Assembly (NCBI RefSeq): GCF_039540405.1
Contig: NZ_BAABEY010000002.1
Coordinates: forward strand, 365,840 to 429,839
Reading direction: 5' to 3'
DNA from: Ravibacter arvi
GTDB taxonomy: Bacteria > Bacteroidota > Bacteroidia > Cytophagales > Spirosomataceae
Length of the DNA stretch: 64,000 bases
Shown: in pieces, positions 18,022 to 26,949 of the stretch
How the letters are laid out: each line of letters starts with the position of its first letter
Position numbering within the stretch: the first letter of the stretch is position 1
Program-made: the position numbers and the translations under genes
The notes under the pieces: generated by a model
Database searches by the model: none
What the model was told of the DNA's origin: nothing
What the model saw: the letters and a program-made list of their open reading frames with translations, nothing else

Positions 18022-18707
18022 TTCAGCTTACGCTGCTCGGGGTTCTTCTGGTTGGTTGTGCTGAAAATGCCGGCGCTCAGGGACAGGGCTATGTGAGAAA
18101 ACACCTTGAATTTTACGACGATAAGCCTGTTCATTTCGGCTTCCTGTTTGCGATGCCGGTTAACCGCTATGTCGTAAGGACTTCGGATGCCTACGTGTCG
18201 GACACGACGGTGGCGCTTTTTTCGCCGGTAACGACTGCCTTCCGCATGGGTTTTACGATCAGCAAGGTACTGTCCGAGCATTTCGACATCCGCACCACCC
18301 CGTCTGTGACGCTGTATGGCCGCACCCTGACCTACCAGTACGCCAACTCGAAGCGCGACAAGATCAGGGAGTCTACCTGGGTAGAGGTGCCCTTGCTGCT
18401 GAAGTACAAATCCAAACGCCGGGTGAATACGCGGATGTACCTGATCGGCGGGGTTACCTTCGGTTTCGAAACCAACGTGAAAAACAAGATCCGTTTTGGC
18501 GCAGACCAGCTCAATACCAATAAATCGGACATTACCCTTGACTATGGCGTCGGCTTGGAGCGCTTCTTCGAGTTTTTCAAATTTGCGCCGGAGCTGCGTT
18601 TTTCCCACGGTCTGATCAATATGGTGCCATCGACCGGCATGCAAACCACGCCTGGTATTGAGCGACTTACTACGCACGCGGTTTCGATTTACCTGAATTT
18701 CGAATAA
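17970..18707 (+). CDS. porT: PorT-family outer membrane beta-barrel protein (type IX secretion)
   Basis: This 245-residue protein has an N-terminal signal sequence (LTLLGVLLVG, cleaved near NAGAQ) and then alternating beta-strands ending in ISIYLNFE-like aromatic residues (here VSIYLNFE), typical of an eight-stranded outer membrane barrel. Its position after ubiE is the arrangement known for PorT in Bacteroidota, where PorT is an accessory part of the type IX secretion system. The only ATG before the signal is at 17970, inside ubiE. The protein at 54792 with a type IX sorting tail is a likely client of this system. The barrel fold is secure; the PorT label is family and context based. Confidence 0.78.
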   Translation: MYTVNIRHLFNLHRSQVIQLTLLGVLLVGCAENAGAQGQGYVRKHLEFYDDKPVHFGFLFAMPVNRYVVRTSDAYVSDTTVALFSPVTTAFRMGFTISKVLSEHFDIRTTPSVTLYGRTLTYQYANSKRDKIRESTWVEVPLLLKYKSKRRVNTRMYLIGGVTFGFETNVKNKIRFGADQLNTNKSDITLDYGVGLERFFEFFKFAPELRFSHGLINMVPSTGMQTTPGIERLTTHAVSIYLNFE

Positions 18708-18733
18708 AAAAGCAAAAAAAGAATCACGAAAAC

Positions 18734-18764
18734 TTGCGTTTTAAGACGCAAACGGCAATATTTG
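18734..18764 (+). promoter_or_regulatory. Candidate tRNA promoter
   Basis: TTG (18734-18736) and TATTTG (18759-18764) are 22 bp apart, a shortened match to the Bacteroidota -33/-7 pattern. They lie 19 bp before the tRNA. Confidence 0.4.
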
Positions 18765-18782
18765 CACACCTAAAAACAAAAA

Positions 18783-18860
18783 GGGAGTTTAGCTCAGTTG
18801 GTTCAGAGCATCTGCCTTACAAGCAGAGGGTCGGGGGTTCGAATCCCTCAACTCCCACCA
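18783..18860 (+). tRNA. tRNA-Val (anticodon TAC)
   Basis: A complete cloverleaf is visible: acceptor stem GGGAGTT paired with AACTCCC, D-arm with AGCTCAGTTGGTT, anticodon stem TCTGC/GCAGA around the loop CTTACAA, and T-arm GGGGGTTCGAATCCC. The anticodon TAC reads valine codons. CCA is encoded at the 3' end. A terminator follows at once. The accessory region starts just downstream, which makes this a candidate integration site. Confidence 0.96.
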
Positions 18861-18871
18861 GTTGAAAATCA

Positions 18872-18905
18872 AGGAGTTACATGAAAATGTGACTCCTTTT
18901 TTTGT
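18872..18905 (+). terminator. Terminator of tRNA-Val
   Basis: AGGAGTTACAT and ATGTGACTCCT pair over 11 bp with one G-T wobble around a GAAA loop and run into seven or more Ts, right after the tRNA. Confidence 0.85.
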
Positions 18906-19049
18906 GTGGAGTAAAACATCAGTTGATAGACAAGAAGTACTTTAACGACAGACAACCCGAGAGCGCATCAGGACAGCTATCGGGTGGAGAAATAACGGGC
19001 AGGAAGAGACGAAGGGCAGAGACCGGGAACGACATTAATCGTTAGGTGT

Positions 19050-20288
19050 CTAATTTGCCCACATACAGTCGATAGGTACTGCCCAAAGGTTTTCACCGAA
19101 TGGCAAAATCTCTTCTCCGGCATACAAAATGATACCTGTTACCGTGCTTTTTTTTACCAGATTTTCCCTGAACCATACTATATGTTTGAAATCGGTCTTT
19201 TTGACTGTAATGCCGGACTTTACTTCGATGGCTAACAGGTTGCGATCATCGCGCTCAACGAGGAAATCTATTTCTCGTTTGTCATGATCTCTGTACTGAT
19301 AGAGATAATAACTTTCTGCTGCTGCGTCTATCTCGGAAGCAAGCTGACAAAAGACAAATGTTTCGAAGGCTTTGCCCGCTTTGTCCGCGTCATCAATAAA
19401 GTCAGAAGGCCTCCATCCCAGTAAAGCTGTCATCATGCCTGTGTCGGCCATAAAGAGTTTGGATTGCTTGCCAAGCCGGTCATAATCAGTTTTTCGCCAC
19501 GCCGGAACAGCTTCGACGATATAAAATGCCTGCAATGCGCTGATGTAGCTGGCCAGTGTGCGTCTATCAGCGGAAAGCCCGGAGCCAATAGAGGAAATAT
19601 CCATGAATTTGGAAGACCACGCAGCCAGTACTCTCACCAGGTCTTTCATGACTTCCGTATGCCGGATATTGGCAATATCATTCAAATCATGCTCGATCAA
19701 AGCATCTACATAGTCGATATGCCAGTTCCTACGGACTTTGCCCCCCATTCTCAGCGCTTCGGGAAAGCCCCCCTGAAATATTGCTTCGACCAAGTCATTT
19801 CGATTGCTTTTGATTGTTGGTCGCCGAAATTTTTGCTCAAAAGCCTGTTCCAGGAAAAGTGGATTACTTCCAGCAATCTCTCCTTGCGAAAGAGGCCTAA
19901 GCCGTATCTTTCCCAATCTTCCGGCCAAAGACTCCTGTACCGTTGGCAAATTCAGAATATTGGCTGAACCGGTAATAAGGAATTGTCCCGGCCTGTTGTC
20001 CTGGTCGACGACTTTCTTAATAGCGGGGAGCAAATCGGGAACCTTTTGCACCTCGTCAATAATAAGCGTGGCTCCCGCAGGGGCAAACTCGACAAAAAGA
20101 TGAGGGTCGTTTTCGGCCGCCTGCCTCACAGCCAAATCGTCGAGCGTACGATATGCGTTGCGACCGGAAACGAGCTTGCGGGCTAATGTCGTTTTTCCAC
20201 ATTGACGAGGCCCCGTCAAAACTACTGCCCTGCGGGATGTTAGCGCTTGCTCAAGGTTGGATTTTTGCCATCTCGGATAGTCGGTCAT
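19050..20288 (-). CDS. AAA ATPase with DUF4143 domain
   Basis: This 412-residue protein combines an N-terminal P-loop ATPase and a C-terminal DUF4143 domain. Walker A is TGPRQCGKTTLARK at about residue 25, Walker B is TLIIDEVQKVPDLLP, and a sensor-like ITGSANI follows. The C-terminal part has YRDHDKREIDFLVE and AIEVKSG, the D...E-x-K arrangement of a PD-(D/E)XK-like nuclease fold. This family is widespread, often horizontally moved, and has no settled role. It is the first gene after the tRNA, facing the tRNA, and has no partner gene. Some relatives sit in mobile or defence contexts, but nothing here proves such a role. Confidence 0.85.
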   Translation of the reverse strand: MTDYPRWQKSNLEQALTSRRAVVLTGPRQCGKTTLARKLVSGRNAYRTLDDLAVRQAAENDPHLFVEFAPAGATLIIDEVQKVPDLLPAIKKVVDQDNRPGQFLITGSANILNLPTVQESLAGRLGKIRLRPLSQGEIAGSNPLFLEQAFEQKFRRPTIKSNRNDLVEAIFQGGFPEALRMGGKVRRNWHIDYVDALIEHDLNDIANIRHTEVMKDLVRVLAAWSSKFMDISSIGSGLSADRRTLASYISALQAFYIVEAVPAWRKTDYDRLGKQSKLFMADTGMMTALLGWRPSDFIDDADKAGKAFETFVFCQLASEIDAAAESYYLYQYRDHDKREIDFLVERDDRNLLAIEVKSGITVKKTDFKHIVWFRENLVKKSTVTGIILYAGEEILPFGENLWAVPIDCMWAN

Positions 20289-20887
20289 GAGGGTACGGCC
20301 TTGTTTTGAGTGTCAATTACCAGTATGATTCCGTAAAAATATACATTGTATATCCGAGTATTTGTACATTACAAGTTCGTAAACTTACACATTAGATTTG
20401 ATGAAACAAAAAATAAAAGGAGAGTGCCGTGCGCAATACATACCAGGCTGAAGCTCACTCGTCACGGCCTTGAGACCTTTCAATAAAGGAATCGCCCGGT
20501 TGTTTTATATATTGCTGGTTTTCAATTGTTTAATGATATCCAGAAACGTTAAAAAGCCAACTAGGTGTTCGACCTCAATCCCCTCATCCCCACCTTGGGG
20601 GATCTCAGACAGAGACCCCTCTTTTTTTTCGTAAATCAACAAGCTCTTCTCCCTCATTTCATCTCTATCCATTTTCCGGGCAGCCATCTGTCTCGCAGGT
20701 CTGGATCGTCCCCGACCGACTAATCAATAATCATCGGCAACTATCTGTTCACACAAATTTTTCATTACATTTCGCAATATTTCTAAAACCGCCTGCCCCT
20801 TGGTATTCAGAATAGCCGAAACACACGCAAGCGAATAAACAATTGTCTTAAAGCACGTTATCTTTCTTAGAAAGTCAACCCCTACAG
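20289..20887. other. Non-coding gap between ATPase and GT-C gene
   Basis: This 600-bp stretch holds no credible gene. It includes the upstream regions of the two divergent genes and a short G/C palindrome-like motif (CCCCACCTTGGGGG, about 20588-20601). A 60-codon open frame on the minus strand has no ribosome site or family likeness and is left out. It could be a remnant of an older insertion. Confidence 0.5.
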
Positions 20888-22414
20888 ATGTTTCCCAACT
20901 GTAAAAGAAGCTTTGGATTTAATCCCGGCAAAAAAATCGGACTGTTGGCCATCGTACCGTTTTTGATTTTGATGGTATGGTTTGGGCTTAAAACTCTGCA
21001 GATTCAGTCTCCCTATCAAAGCTTCGCTGACGGACATATTGCGCTACAGCTAAGTAAAGGATGGATGGAGGGCAGACCACTGCTGTACGACACCTACTAC
21101 GGATACCACGATAAGATACACAACTACTTTTTCATTCTTCTGCTAGGACCGGTTACGTGGCTGACCGGCATATACGGCCTTTTCGGAGCATACGTTCTTT
21201 TGACAGGACTCTTGTTTTATCGAATCTGCCTCACCATCGCCGGATGGCGCGACCGACGCACGATATGGATTACACTCATACTCTTCGGACTCGGCCCTTT
21301 GGCTTATTTTGTATTTATTGATGTCTTCGGCTGGCATCCCGAACAATACTATTTCCCCCTGATGGGATTTTCGGCTTTGTTTATTGCGAAAAAAAAATGG
21401 ATCCCTGCAGGCATATTCCTTTTTCTAACGGCAACAATAAAGGAGTCCGCACCGATATTGATCTGTGGGCTGTTGCTATTTGTTTCTATCACAGCTTCTC
21501 TTCTCGACAATCCCAATATCTCCTTACGACAACTACTTCTTTCTAAACGCAATATCTTCCTTGTCACGGTTTCAGTCTTTATTTTTTTGGCAGGAATGGC
21601 TTTGCTATCGTATAAAAGTGCAGGGCCAAGCCGCGTGATGACAGCTCTTCAAGTACTTACAGAAGTACAGCCAGTGGAGCTGATCAACTACCTGCTCAAG
21701 TTTATGCTGGCGCTTGTTCTCTTCTACGCTATTCTGATTCTTCCGTTTATTCCTATCCTGAAAAAACTCGAAGGGGGCCACTGGCTGTCTTTTTTCCTTG
21801 CCTTCTACCTATCGGTGCTTGGCATAGCGTTCTTTATCGAGGGGTTAATTTATTTCCCCGATTTTGATGGCGGACTACCCTACCCGACCAGGGCCGGGAG
21901 CATACTGGCATTTTTCTTCAGCTGCTACCTCTACCTCGCCATTCGCACAGCCGCCTTCCGGGAGCCGGTTTCGCTTTCCTATCCTATGTGGGGTGCTATC
22001 TTCCAGTTGACTTTCAGTGCCTTTCTGGTGTTTCACAGCTGGCCGATCATAGAGACCAGAAAAGACCTTGGCAAGATACTCTATCGTGTGTTGTCGTTCA
22101 GCGGCAGCGATAACCCAACGGATGCAGACCGGCGGTTGCTCAAAAAAATCGCTTCGAAACTCCCCAGAGGGGCTGAGGTAGTGGCCCCGGAACAATACCT
22201 TTCTATTTTTCACAAATCCTACGGTGCCAGACCCGAACGCCAGGAATGGCTTCTCGGACAACCCGCAGTCTATGTTTGCGGTCATCAACCCGATCAATCA
22301 TCAACCGCCGACTGCGAAGTACCTGAAACAAACTATATACTTCTCAAAGGGAACCACATTCACATTTGGATCAACGAGTTATGGGAAAGCCGATTGACGA
22401 ATTTACCGGAATAG
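20888..22414 (+). CDS. GT-C-like multi-span membrane protein
   Basis: This 508-residue protein has about eleven membrane helices. The first periplasmic loop holds FADGHIALQLSKGWMEG and LLYDTYYGYHDKIHN, the acidic and aromatic layout of GT-C or ArnT/PMT-like transferases that use polyprenyl-phosphate sugars. The C-terminal 110 residues are a soluble periplasmic tail with a CGHQPDQ cysteine. It overlaps the next gene by 34 bp, so the two are coupled: the next protein has a polyprenyl-sugar synthase-like GT2 domain that could make the donor for this one. Codon use looks more AT-rich than the flanking core genes, consistent with transfer. Confidence 0.65.
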   Translation: MFPNCKRSFGFNPGKKIGLLAIVPFLILMVWFGLKTLQIQSPYQSFADGHIALQLSKGWMEGRPLLYDTYYGYHDKIHNYFFILLLGPVTWLTGIYGLFGAYVLLTGLLFYRICLTIAGWRDRRTIWITLILFGLGPLAYFVFIDVFGWHPEQYYFPLMGFSALFIAKKKWIPAGIFLFLTATIKESAPILICGLLLFVSITASLLDNPNISLRQLLLSKRNIFLVTVSVFIFLAGMALLSYKSAGPSRVMTALQVLTEVQPVELINYLLKFMLALVLFYAILILPFIPILKKLEGGHWLSFFLAFYLSVLGIAFFIEGLIYFPDFDGGLPYPTRAGSILAFFFSCYLYLAIRTAAFREPVSLSYPMWGAIFQLTFSAFLVFHSWPIIETRKDLGKILYRVLSFSGSDNPTDADRRLLKKIASKLPRGAEVVAPEQYLSIFHKSYGARPERQEWLLGQPAVYVCGHQPDQSSTADCEVPETNYILLKGNHIHIWINELWESRLTNLPE

Positions 22415-23796
22415 AAAGAGAAAAATGGATCAGGCGTAATACCTATTATTACCGCTACCTGGTCACGTACCTGAAGTACTTCATCCCTGCGGATTCTTCT
22501 ATTTTACAAATCGGAAGTGACACGGGCTACTTGCTGGAGGCACTCCATCCGCGACTAGGGGTAGGCGTGACAAATTCGGCTTCTCAATTGGACTATGCGA
22601 GAGAATATCGCCCCAACAACACCTACTATCTCTCCGAACCGGAGAATTTTAGCGTGGAAGGAACTTTTGATTTTGTTCTGATCAGTGACAGTGTAGGTAG
22701 TTTCTATGATGTTCAGAAGGTATTTGAACGTATCGGTAACCATTGTGACGACAAGACGAGGGTTGTCATTACGACAACCAATTTTCTCTGGTACCCCTTC
22801 CTCAACCTGGCGGAGGCCATTGGTCTCAAGATGCCTCAAAAAAAGCAAAATTGGCTGGATCAAAACGACATTATCAACCTCCTGACGCTTACTGGCTTCG
22901 AAATTGTTTCCAAATCCAGAAACCTGATTGCGCCACTTTACCTCCCGCTGCTTTCGAATATCCTGAATGCATTTGTCGGTCCGCTTCCGCTCGTCAACAA
23001 GTTGGGGCTGGTCAACTTTATGACAGCGAGAAAAATCCCTGAAAATCACAGCCGGATAGCCGAAAAATCAGTAAGTGTAATCATTCCGGCAAGAAATGAA
23101 AAAGGCAATATCGAGTCACTGATTCTACGAACGCCTAAAATGGGAAGCCATACAGAGATTGTCTTTGTGGAAGGAAACTCTACAGACGAAACCTGGGCAG
23201 AAATTCAAAAAATGGGTAAAAAATACCTGGACACACACGACATCAAATGGACGCAACAAGAAGGAAAAGGAAAGGGTGATGCCGTCAGAAAAGGATTTGC
23301 GCATGCCAGCGGTGAGATTTTGATGATTCTGGATGCCGACATGACCGTGCCTCCGGAGGACTTGCCGAAGTTTTACCGGGCGATAGCCTCCGGAAGGGGC
23401 GAATACATCAACGGCACTCGGTTAGTGTATCCTTTGGAAAACGAAGCTATGAGATCGTTGAACCTGATAGGCAATAAGTTTTTCAGCCTGGCATTTTCAT
23501 GGATACTCGGTCAGCCCCTCAAAGACACCCTTTGCGGGACCAAGGTAATTAGCGCAGAAAACTATCAGAAGCTAAGCAAAAACCGTCATTACTTCGGCAA
23601 CTTCGACCCCTTTGGAGATTTCGACCTCATTTTCGGAGCATCTAAACTTCAGCTAAAAATAGTAGAGGTGCCGATCAGGTACAGGGCCAGAACTTATGGA
23701 GACACTAATATATCGAGATTTCGGCACGGGTGGATATTACTCAAAATGACATTTTTTGCCCTACAAAAAATCAAATTCATCCCACTCAGAAGCTAA
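22381..23796 (+). CDS. Methyltransferase-GT2 glycosyltransferase fusion protein
   Basis: This 471-residue protein joins two enzymes. Residues 1 to about 215 form a class I SAM methyltransferase-like domain, with a SAM-binding motif LQIGSDTGYLLEAL, then VLISDSVGSFYD at the motif II position. From about 230 a GT2 domain starts at SVSVIIPARNEKGN, with EGNSTDETW and the metal-binding ILDADMTVPPEDLP; DTLCGTK and FDPFGDFDL complete a DPM1-like fold. No C-terminal membrane helices follow. A donor sugar synthase that also methylates its product or acceptor is plausible but unproven. The ATG at 22381 is used; a TTG lies 15 bp upstream. An IS982 remnant abuts the stop codon. Confidence 0.8.
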   Translation: MGKPIDEFTGIEREKWIRRNTYYYRYLVTYLKYFIPADSSILQIGSDTGYLLEALHPRLGVGVTNSASQLDYAREYRPNNTYYLSEPENFSVEGTFDFVLISDSVGSFYDVQKVFERIGNHCDDKTRVVITTTNFLWYPFLNLAEAIGLKMPQKKQNWLDQNDIINLLTLTGFEIVSKSRNLIAPLYLPLLSNILNAFVGPLPLVNKLGLVNFMTARKIPENHSRIAEKSVSVIIPARNEKGNIESLILRTPKMGSHTEIVFVEGNSTDETWAEIQKMGKKYLDTHDIKWTQQEGKGKGDAVRKGFAHASGEILMILDADMTVPPEDLPKFYRAIASGRGEYINGTRLVYPLENEAMRSLNLIGNKFFSLAFSWILGQPLKDTLCGTKVISAENYQKLSKNRHYFGNFDPFGDFDLIFGASKLQLKIVEVPIRYRARTYGDTNISRFRHGWILLKMTFFALQKIKFIPLRS

Positions 23797-24300
23797 CTAA
23801 CGTGAATTCGGTTTAAGCGTCTGTAATGAATAGTTGATTAGATTCCATCCAATCGATATTGAGAGAGGGCTTTTTAGGGAAAAGCAGTAGGTAGTCAACG
23901 CTGATAACATATTCATTATAAACCCATTAATACTTCTGCGTCCGGTGTGTTCTACCAGACACATATTTTTAAGCTCATCATTGACCGATTCTATGATGGT
24001 CCTTTTTCTGAGTAGTATTTTATCTCGTAGTTCCATGATATGTCCTTTCATGTTCTTTTTGAGTTGGTGAACAGCTGTATTCCGTTGCCAAACAACATTT
24101 GCGAGAGTGCTTTGGAGATACCCTTTATCGGCATACATTTTCCAGAAAAGTTCTTCGGTCATCTTCTTGATATGTTTCGGGTTACGATCATCAACATTCC
24201 CTTCGGTCAGGTAAAATGACCGCAGCCTGTATTTCCGCCGGGGCCATGATTTGCGTAAAGCGGTAGGATTTCCGAAAGACCGCATTTCGTTCCTCTTCAT
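23797..24300 (-). pseudogene. IS982-family transposase remnant
   Basis: The 167-codon frame covers only the C-terminal half of an IS982 transposase. EGNVDDRNP, YADKGYL, LRKRTIIESVNDELKN and VEHTGRRSINGFIMN are all characteristic of the family's DDE region. The N-terminal half is missing and the first 40 residues do not align well, so the copy is truncated and probably frameshifted. The stop overlaps a GAATTCGGTTTAAG end sequence at about 23802-23815, which may be one terminal repeat; I find no partner on the other side. It sits exactly between the glycosylation pair and the CRISPR locus, marking a junction in the island. Confidence 0.75.
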
Positions 24301-24427
24301 TATTCGCGTATTACCAGTTGACGGTGATTGATAGTTAAAAATATCACCACGAATTACCGCTCAATAAACATTTCAAGATTTAATTGTATTATAAAAAAGC
24401 AAAAGTTATATTTCCGACGAGACCCTT

Positions 24428-25381
24428 TTGTATTACTTGAATTATTTTCTTTTGTCATTAGCAGCTACCCTCCGTCGTCATGTATGCTTAGTTCGCGCCA
24501 TACAACCGCCTTTTGTTTATCCATCCAGAGAAAAATTGTTCGAACTTGTAAGAGAAGAAGGCTTTAAGGACTATTCCGAAAGTTCTTTCGAGCGTGACAA
24601 AAAGGATATTAGTGAGCAATATGCTGTTGATATTAAATACAATAAGCGACGAAACGGCTACTATATTAACATTAACCAAGACGACGAAGATATTACCGAT
24701 TTCACTGCATTTCTAGATCTGCTGGAACGTCGCGAACGGGTAGAGTTTGTCAATCAGACGTTGACAGGCGCACGTGAGATTGGGCGCTATTTGCAATTAG
24801 AAAGAAATCCGAATTTTTCAGGTATCAGACATTTACGCATTCTCTGGGACGCCTTGCGTGGGCAACGCGTCATATCTTTTTTGTACCAAACGTACAATGC
24901 AATTTCGGTGCCTGTCCGCACGCGTTTGATAGAGCCAGGGTTATTATTTGAATATAGAAACCGTTGGTACCTGGATGGGTGGGATATCGAAAAAAAGCAA
25001 GTGCGGACTTTTGGGTTGGACCGAATGACCGAGCTTCAACTGACAGACCAACATATTGCTCAAAATCGCAACCATCAATACCGCGCTATGCGCCAACATG
25101 CGATTGGCGTTAATTCAGCACCTGGTGCTGAGCCAGTGCGAGTGGTACTACGAGTTATCCCATTACAAGCTAATTACTTACGGTCGCTTCCGATACATCC
25201 TTCTCAGCGGGAGCTCCCGCAGGTATGTTCTGAATATGTTGATTTCGAAGTGTTTGTATCCTTAAATATGGAGTTACAAATCGAAATCCTCGGGCTTGGA
25301 GAAATGGTGGAGGTGCTTGAGCCTGAGGAATTACGTGAACGAATTAAGGAGCGGATTGCGAAGGCGGCACTGAAATACTAG
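24428..25381 (+). CDS. WYL-domain transcriptional regulator of the CRISPR locus
   Basis: This 317-residue protein has an N-terminal winged helix region (SREKLFELVREEGF, then SSFERDKKDIS, ending in the NGYYI wing) and a central WYL domain with LLFEYRNRWYLDGWD and VRTFGLDRM, followed by a C-terminal WCX-like extension. WYL proteins are ligand-sensing regulators often placed beside CRISPR and other defence genes. The best start is a TTG at 24428; no in-frame ATG precedes the HTH and a stop lies 51 bp upstream of it, so the N-terminus is uncertain. A perfect palindrome at 25403-25427, just after this gene and before cas6, is a candidate binding site. Confidence 0.85.
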   Translation: MYYLNYFLLSLAATLRRHVCLVRAIQPPFVYPSREKLFELVREEGFKDYSESSFERDKKDISEQYAVDIKYNKRRNGYYININQDDEDITDFTAFLDLLERRERVEFVNQTLTGAREIGRYLQLERNPNFSGIRHLRILWDALRGQRVISFLYQTYNAISVPVRTRLIEPGLLFEYRNRWYLDGWDIEKKQVRTFGLDRMTELQLTDQHIAQNRNHQYRAMRQHAIGVNSAPGAEPVRVVLRVIPLQANYLRSLPIHPSQRELPQVCSEYVDFEVFVSLNMELQIEILGLGEMVEVLEPEELRERIKERIAKAALKY

Positions 25382-25402
25382 CATTTTCTCATCTATTTTT
25401 TT

Positions 25403-25427
25403 ATGACTCCCAGAATTTGGGAGTCAT
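25403..25427. promoter_or_regulatory. Perfect 10-bp inverted repeat upstream of cas6
   Basis: ATGACTCCCA and TGGGAGTCAT are exact complements around a 5-base loop (GAATT). The T-run lies before the hairpin rather than after it, so it is not a normal terminator on either strand. It sits 38 bp before the cas6 ATG and 21 bp after the WYL regulator gene. It may be an operator for WYL or a leader hairpin in the cas mRNA. Confidence 0.55.
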
Positions 25428-25465
25428 GTCCTCCAATCTTTGATCCATCAAAACAGAATAATGTT

Positions 25466-26149
25466 ATGCGTATACAACTAGTGTTGAGTCCCAACATTTA
25501 TCCGGTGCCGTTTTCCTATTTACAGGATTTACGTTTCGCGTTACACAGTTGGCTTGGACCAAACGATATTCACGATGATTTGAGCCTCTACAGTATCGGC
25601 TGGTTGAAGGGTGGAGAAAAAGTAGGACGAAACCTAAACTTCCCACATGGAGCCACATGGAATCTCGGCTTCTACGACAGCGATTTAGGCTGGCAACTGG
25701 CCAAAGGTATTTTAAAAAATAAAAAACTTGCCTATGGTATGACTGTCGAAAAAGCTTTGGAAGTTCCAACTCCACGTTTCGAATCTTCTATGCGGTTTGC
25801 AGTGGACGGCGCCGTACTGGTTCGCGACAAACGTGCCGATGGGAGCCGCGAATGCCTACTATGGAACGATATTCGTGCGGACATTCTACTTACTAACAAG
25901 CTTATCCAGAAAATGGAAAAGGCAGAACTAGGCACTAAGCACCATAATGTAAAAGTTCGTTTCGACCGCAGCTATACTAAAGCCCGTGAAAAAGTAATGA
26001 CGGCTAAGCGTATGGCTGAAGGAAAAGATATTAAACACAAAGGCAGTGTGTGCCCGGTCATTGTTGAGGGAACTCCTGAAGCCATTGAATTTGCATGGTT
26101 CGTCGGACTGGGTGACCTAACTGGAAGTGGTTTCGGTGCCCTAATTTAA
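25466..26149 (+). CDS. cas6: CRISPR endoribonuclease Cas6
   Basis: This 227-residue RAMP protein cuts the CRISPR precursor RNA within each repeat. The N-terminus MRIQLVLSP starts the first ferredoxin-like strand, and the C-terminus ends in the glycine-rich loop GLGDLTGSGFGAL that is diagnostic for Cas6. H27 and H36 are candidates for the catalytic histidine. The ATG at 25466 is chosen because the RAMP fold begins there; an upstream ATG at 25403 lies inside the palindrome and would add residues with no family likeness. It is the first gene of the cas operon and the following genes are tightly spaced. Confidence 0.88.
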   Translation: MRIQLVLSPNIYPVPFSYLQDLRFALHSWLGPNDIHDDLSLYSIGWLKGGEKVGRNLNFPHGATWNLGFYDSDLGWQLAKGILKNKKLAYGMTVEKALEVPTPRFESSMRFAVDGAVLVRDKRADGSRECLLWNDIRADILLTNKLIQKMEKAELGTKHHNVKVRFDRSYTKAREKVMTAKRMAEGKDIKHKGSVCPVIVEGTPEAIEFAWFVGLGDLTGSGFGALI

Positions 26150-26166
26150 ACCTACTCTCAAGTAAG

Positions 26167-26949
26167 ATGAAAACAATAGACTTGCAATTTTTCGAAGAAC
26201 CGCCGGAATTGATGGTAAAAGGTTTATTAACGATTGAAGCTTTAGCTCCGTTATCGATGGTGGCGGCACAGCCGGGCAAATACTATAGAAGCCAACCTCA
26301 TCCAACTAATCACATGCTATATGGACTTCTCGAAAACGCGCTCGGTTGGCACTTACACGACGATTTGCGAACACAAATGATGGATGGACTAAAAAAACGT
26401 CTCAAAAAAGAGTTAAAAAACAATACCGATTGGATTAATTCCGAATGGATTGCGGGTAAGCCCAAAACCTCAGATGTAGGATACTTGAGTCTTCTACAGT
26501 ACCACGTTAAATTTACCGATACAGTAATCCAGCCGGCTGTGAGTGTCTATGATGATTTGTGGTCTCAGCAATTACGAGATACGGGCCGTTCTTTTTTCGG
26601 CGGCAGCAAACATTATGATGCTTCGCTTTCTGACCTGCTAAATCGAGAGAAACAAGGACATATCGAATTTGGGGATCGTGCGGAGTTTCAAAACCATTCA
26701 GAGGATGAATTGGACAAGTTGCCCGACGGCTCGAAAATTAAGTATACAGCTATTCGTTCAAAATTTCCTCAGTACTACGTAAGCCCAACTGTAAGGGAAT
26801 ACGTAATACCCTCGCGCCCCTATTTGATAGGTTTGAATACAACCGCAACGCTTTCAAAACTCTTACACTGTGCATTTGAAAACCCAGCTGGGCCTCTGTA
26901 CCTGGGCTCTAACGATGGTTGGGTAGAAGTAAACTATCAAGAAATATGA
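26167..26949 (+). CDS. cas5: Cascade subunit Cas5 (PGING-like)
   Basis: This 260-residue protein is a Cas5-type RAMP that caps the 5' handle of the crRNA in the surveillance complex. After a short lead, GLLTIEALAPLSMVAAQPG and HPTNHMLYGLLENALGWHL match the Cas5 N-terminal pattern of a strand followed by a helix with a small-residue glycine motif. The rest diverges from the common Cas5 types and looks like the Bacteroidota Cas5p form. Its TGA overlaps the ATG of the large-subunit gene (ATGA), which supports a joint complex. Confident as Cas5 by order and N-terminus; subtype is inference. Confidence 0.78.
   Translation: MKTIDLQFFEEPPELMVKGLLTIEALAPLSMVAAQPGKYYRSQPHPTNHMLYGLLENALGWHLHDDLRTQMMDGLKKRLKKELKNNTDWINSEWIAGKPKTSDVGYLSLLQYHVKFTDTVIQPAVSVYDDLWSQQLRDTGRSFFGGSKHYDASLSDLLNREKQGHIEFGDRAEFQNHSEDELDKLPDGSKIKYTAIRSKFPQYYVSPTVREYVIPSRPYLIGLNTTATLSKLLHCAFENPAGPLYLGSNDGWVEVNYQEI

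Noticed and set aside
20505..20687. 60-codon minus-strand frame in the gap after the ATPase
   Set aside because: No ribosome site, no recognisable domain, low-complexity surroundings.
24328..24567. 79-codon plus-strand frame before the WYL gene
   Set aside because: It overlaps the WYL winged helix in another frame and has no likeness to a protein family.
25403..25427. Rho-independent terminator after the WYL gene
   Set aside because: The hairpin is perfect but the T-run precedes it on the plus strand, and no T-run follows it on either strand.
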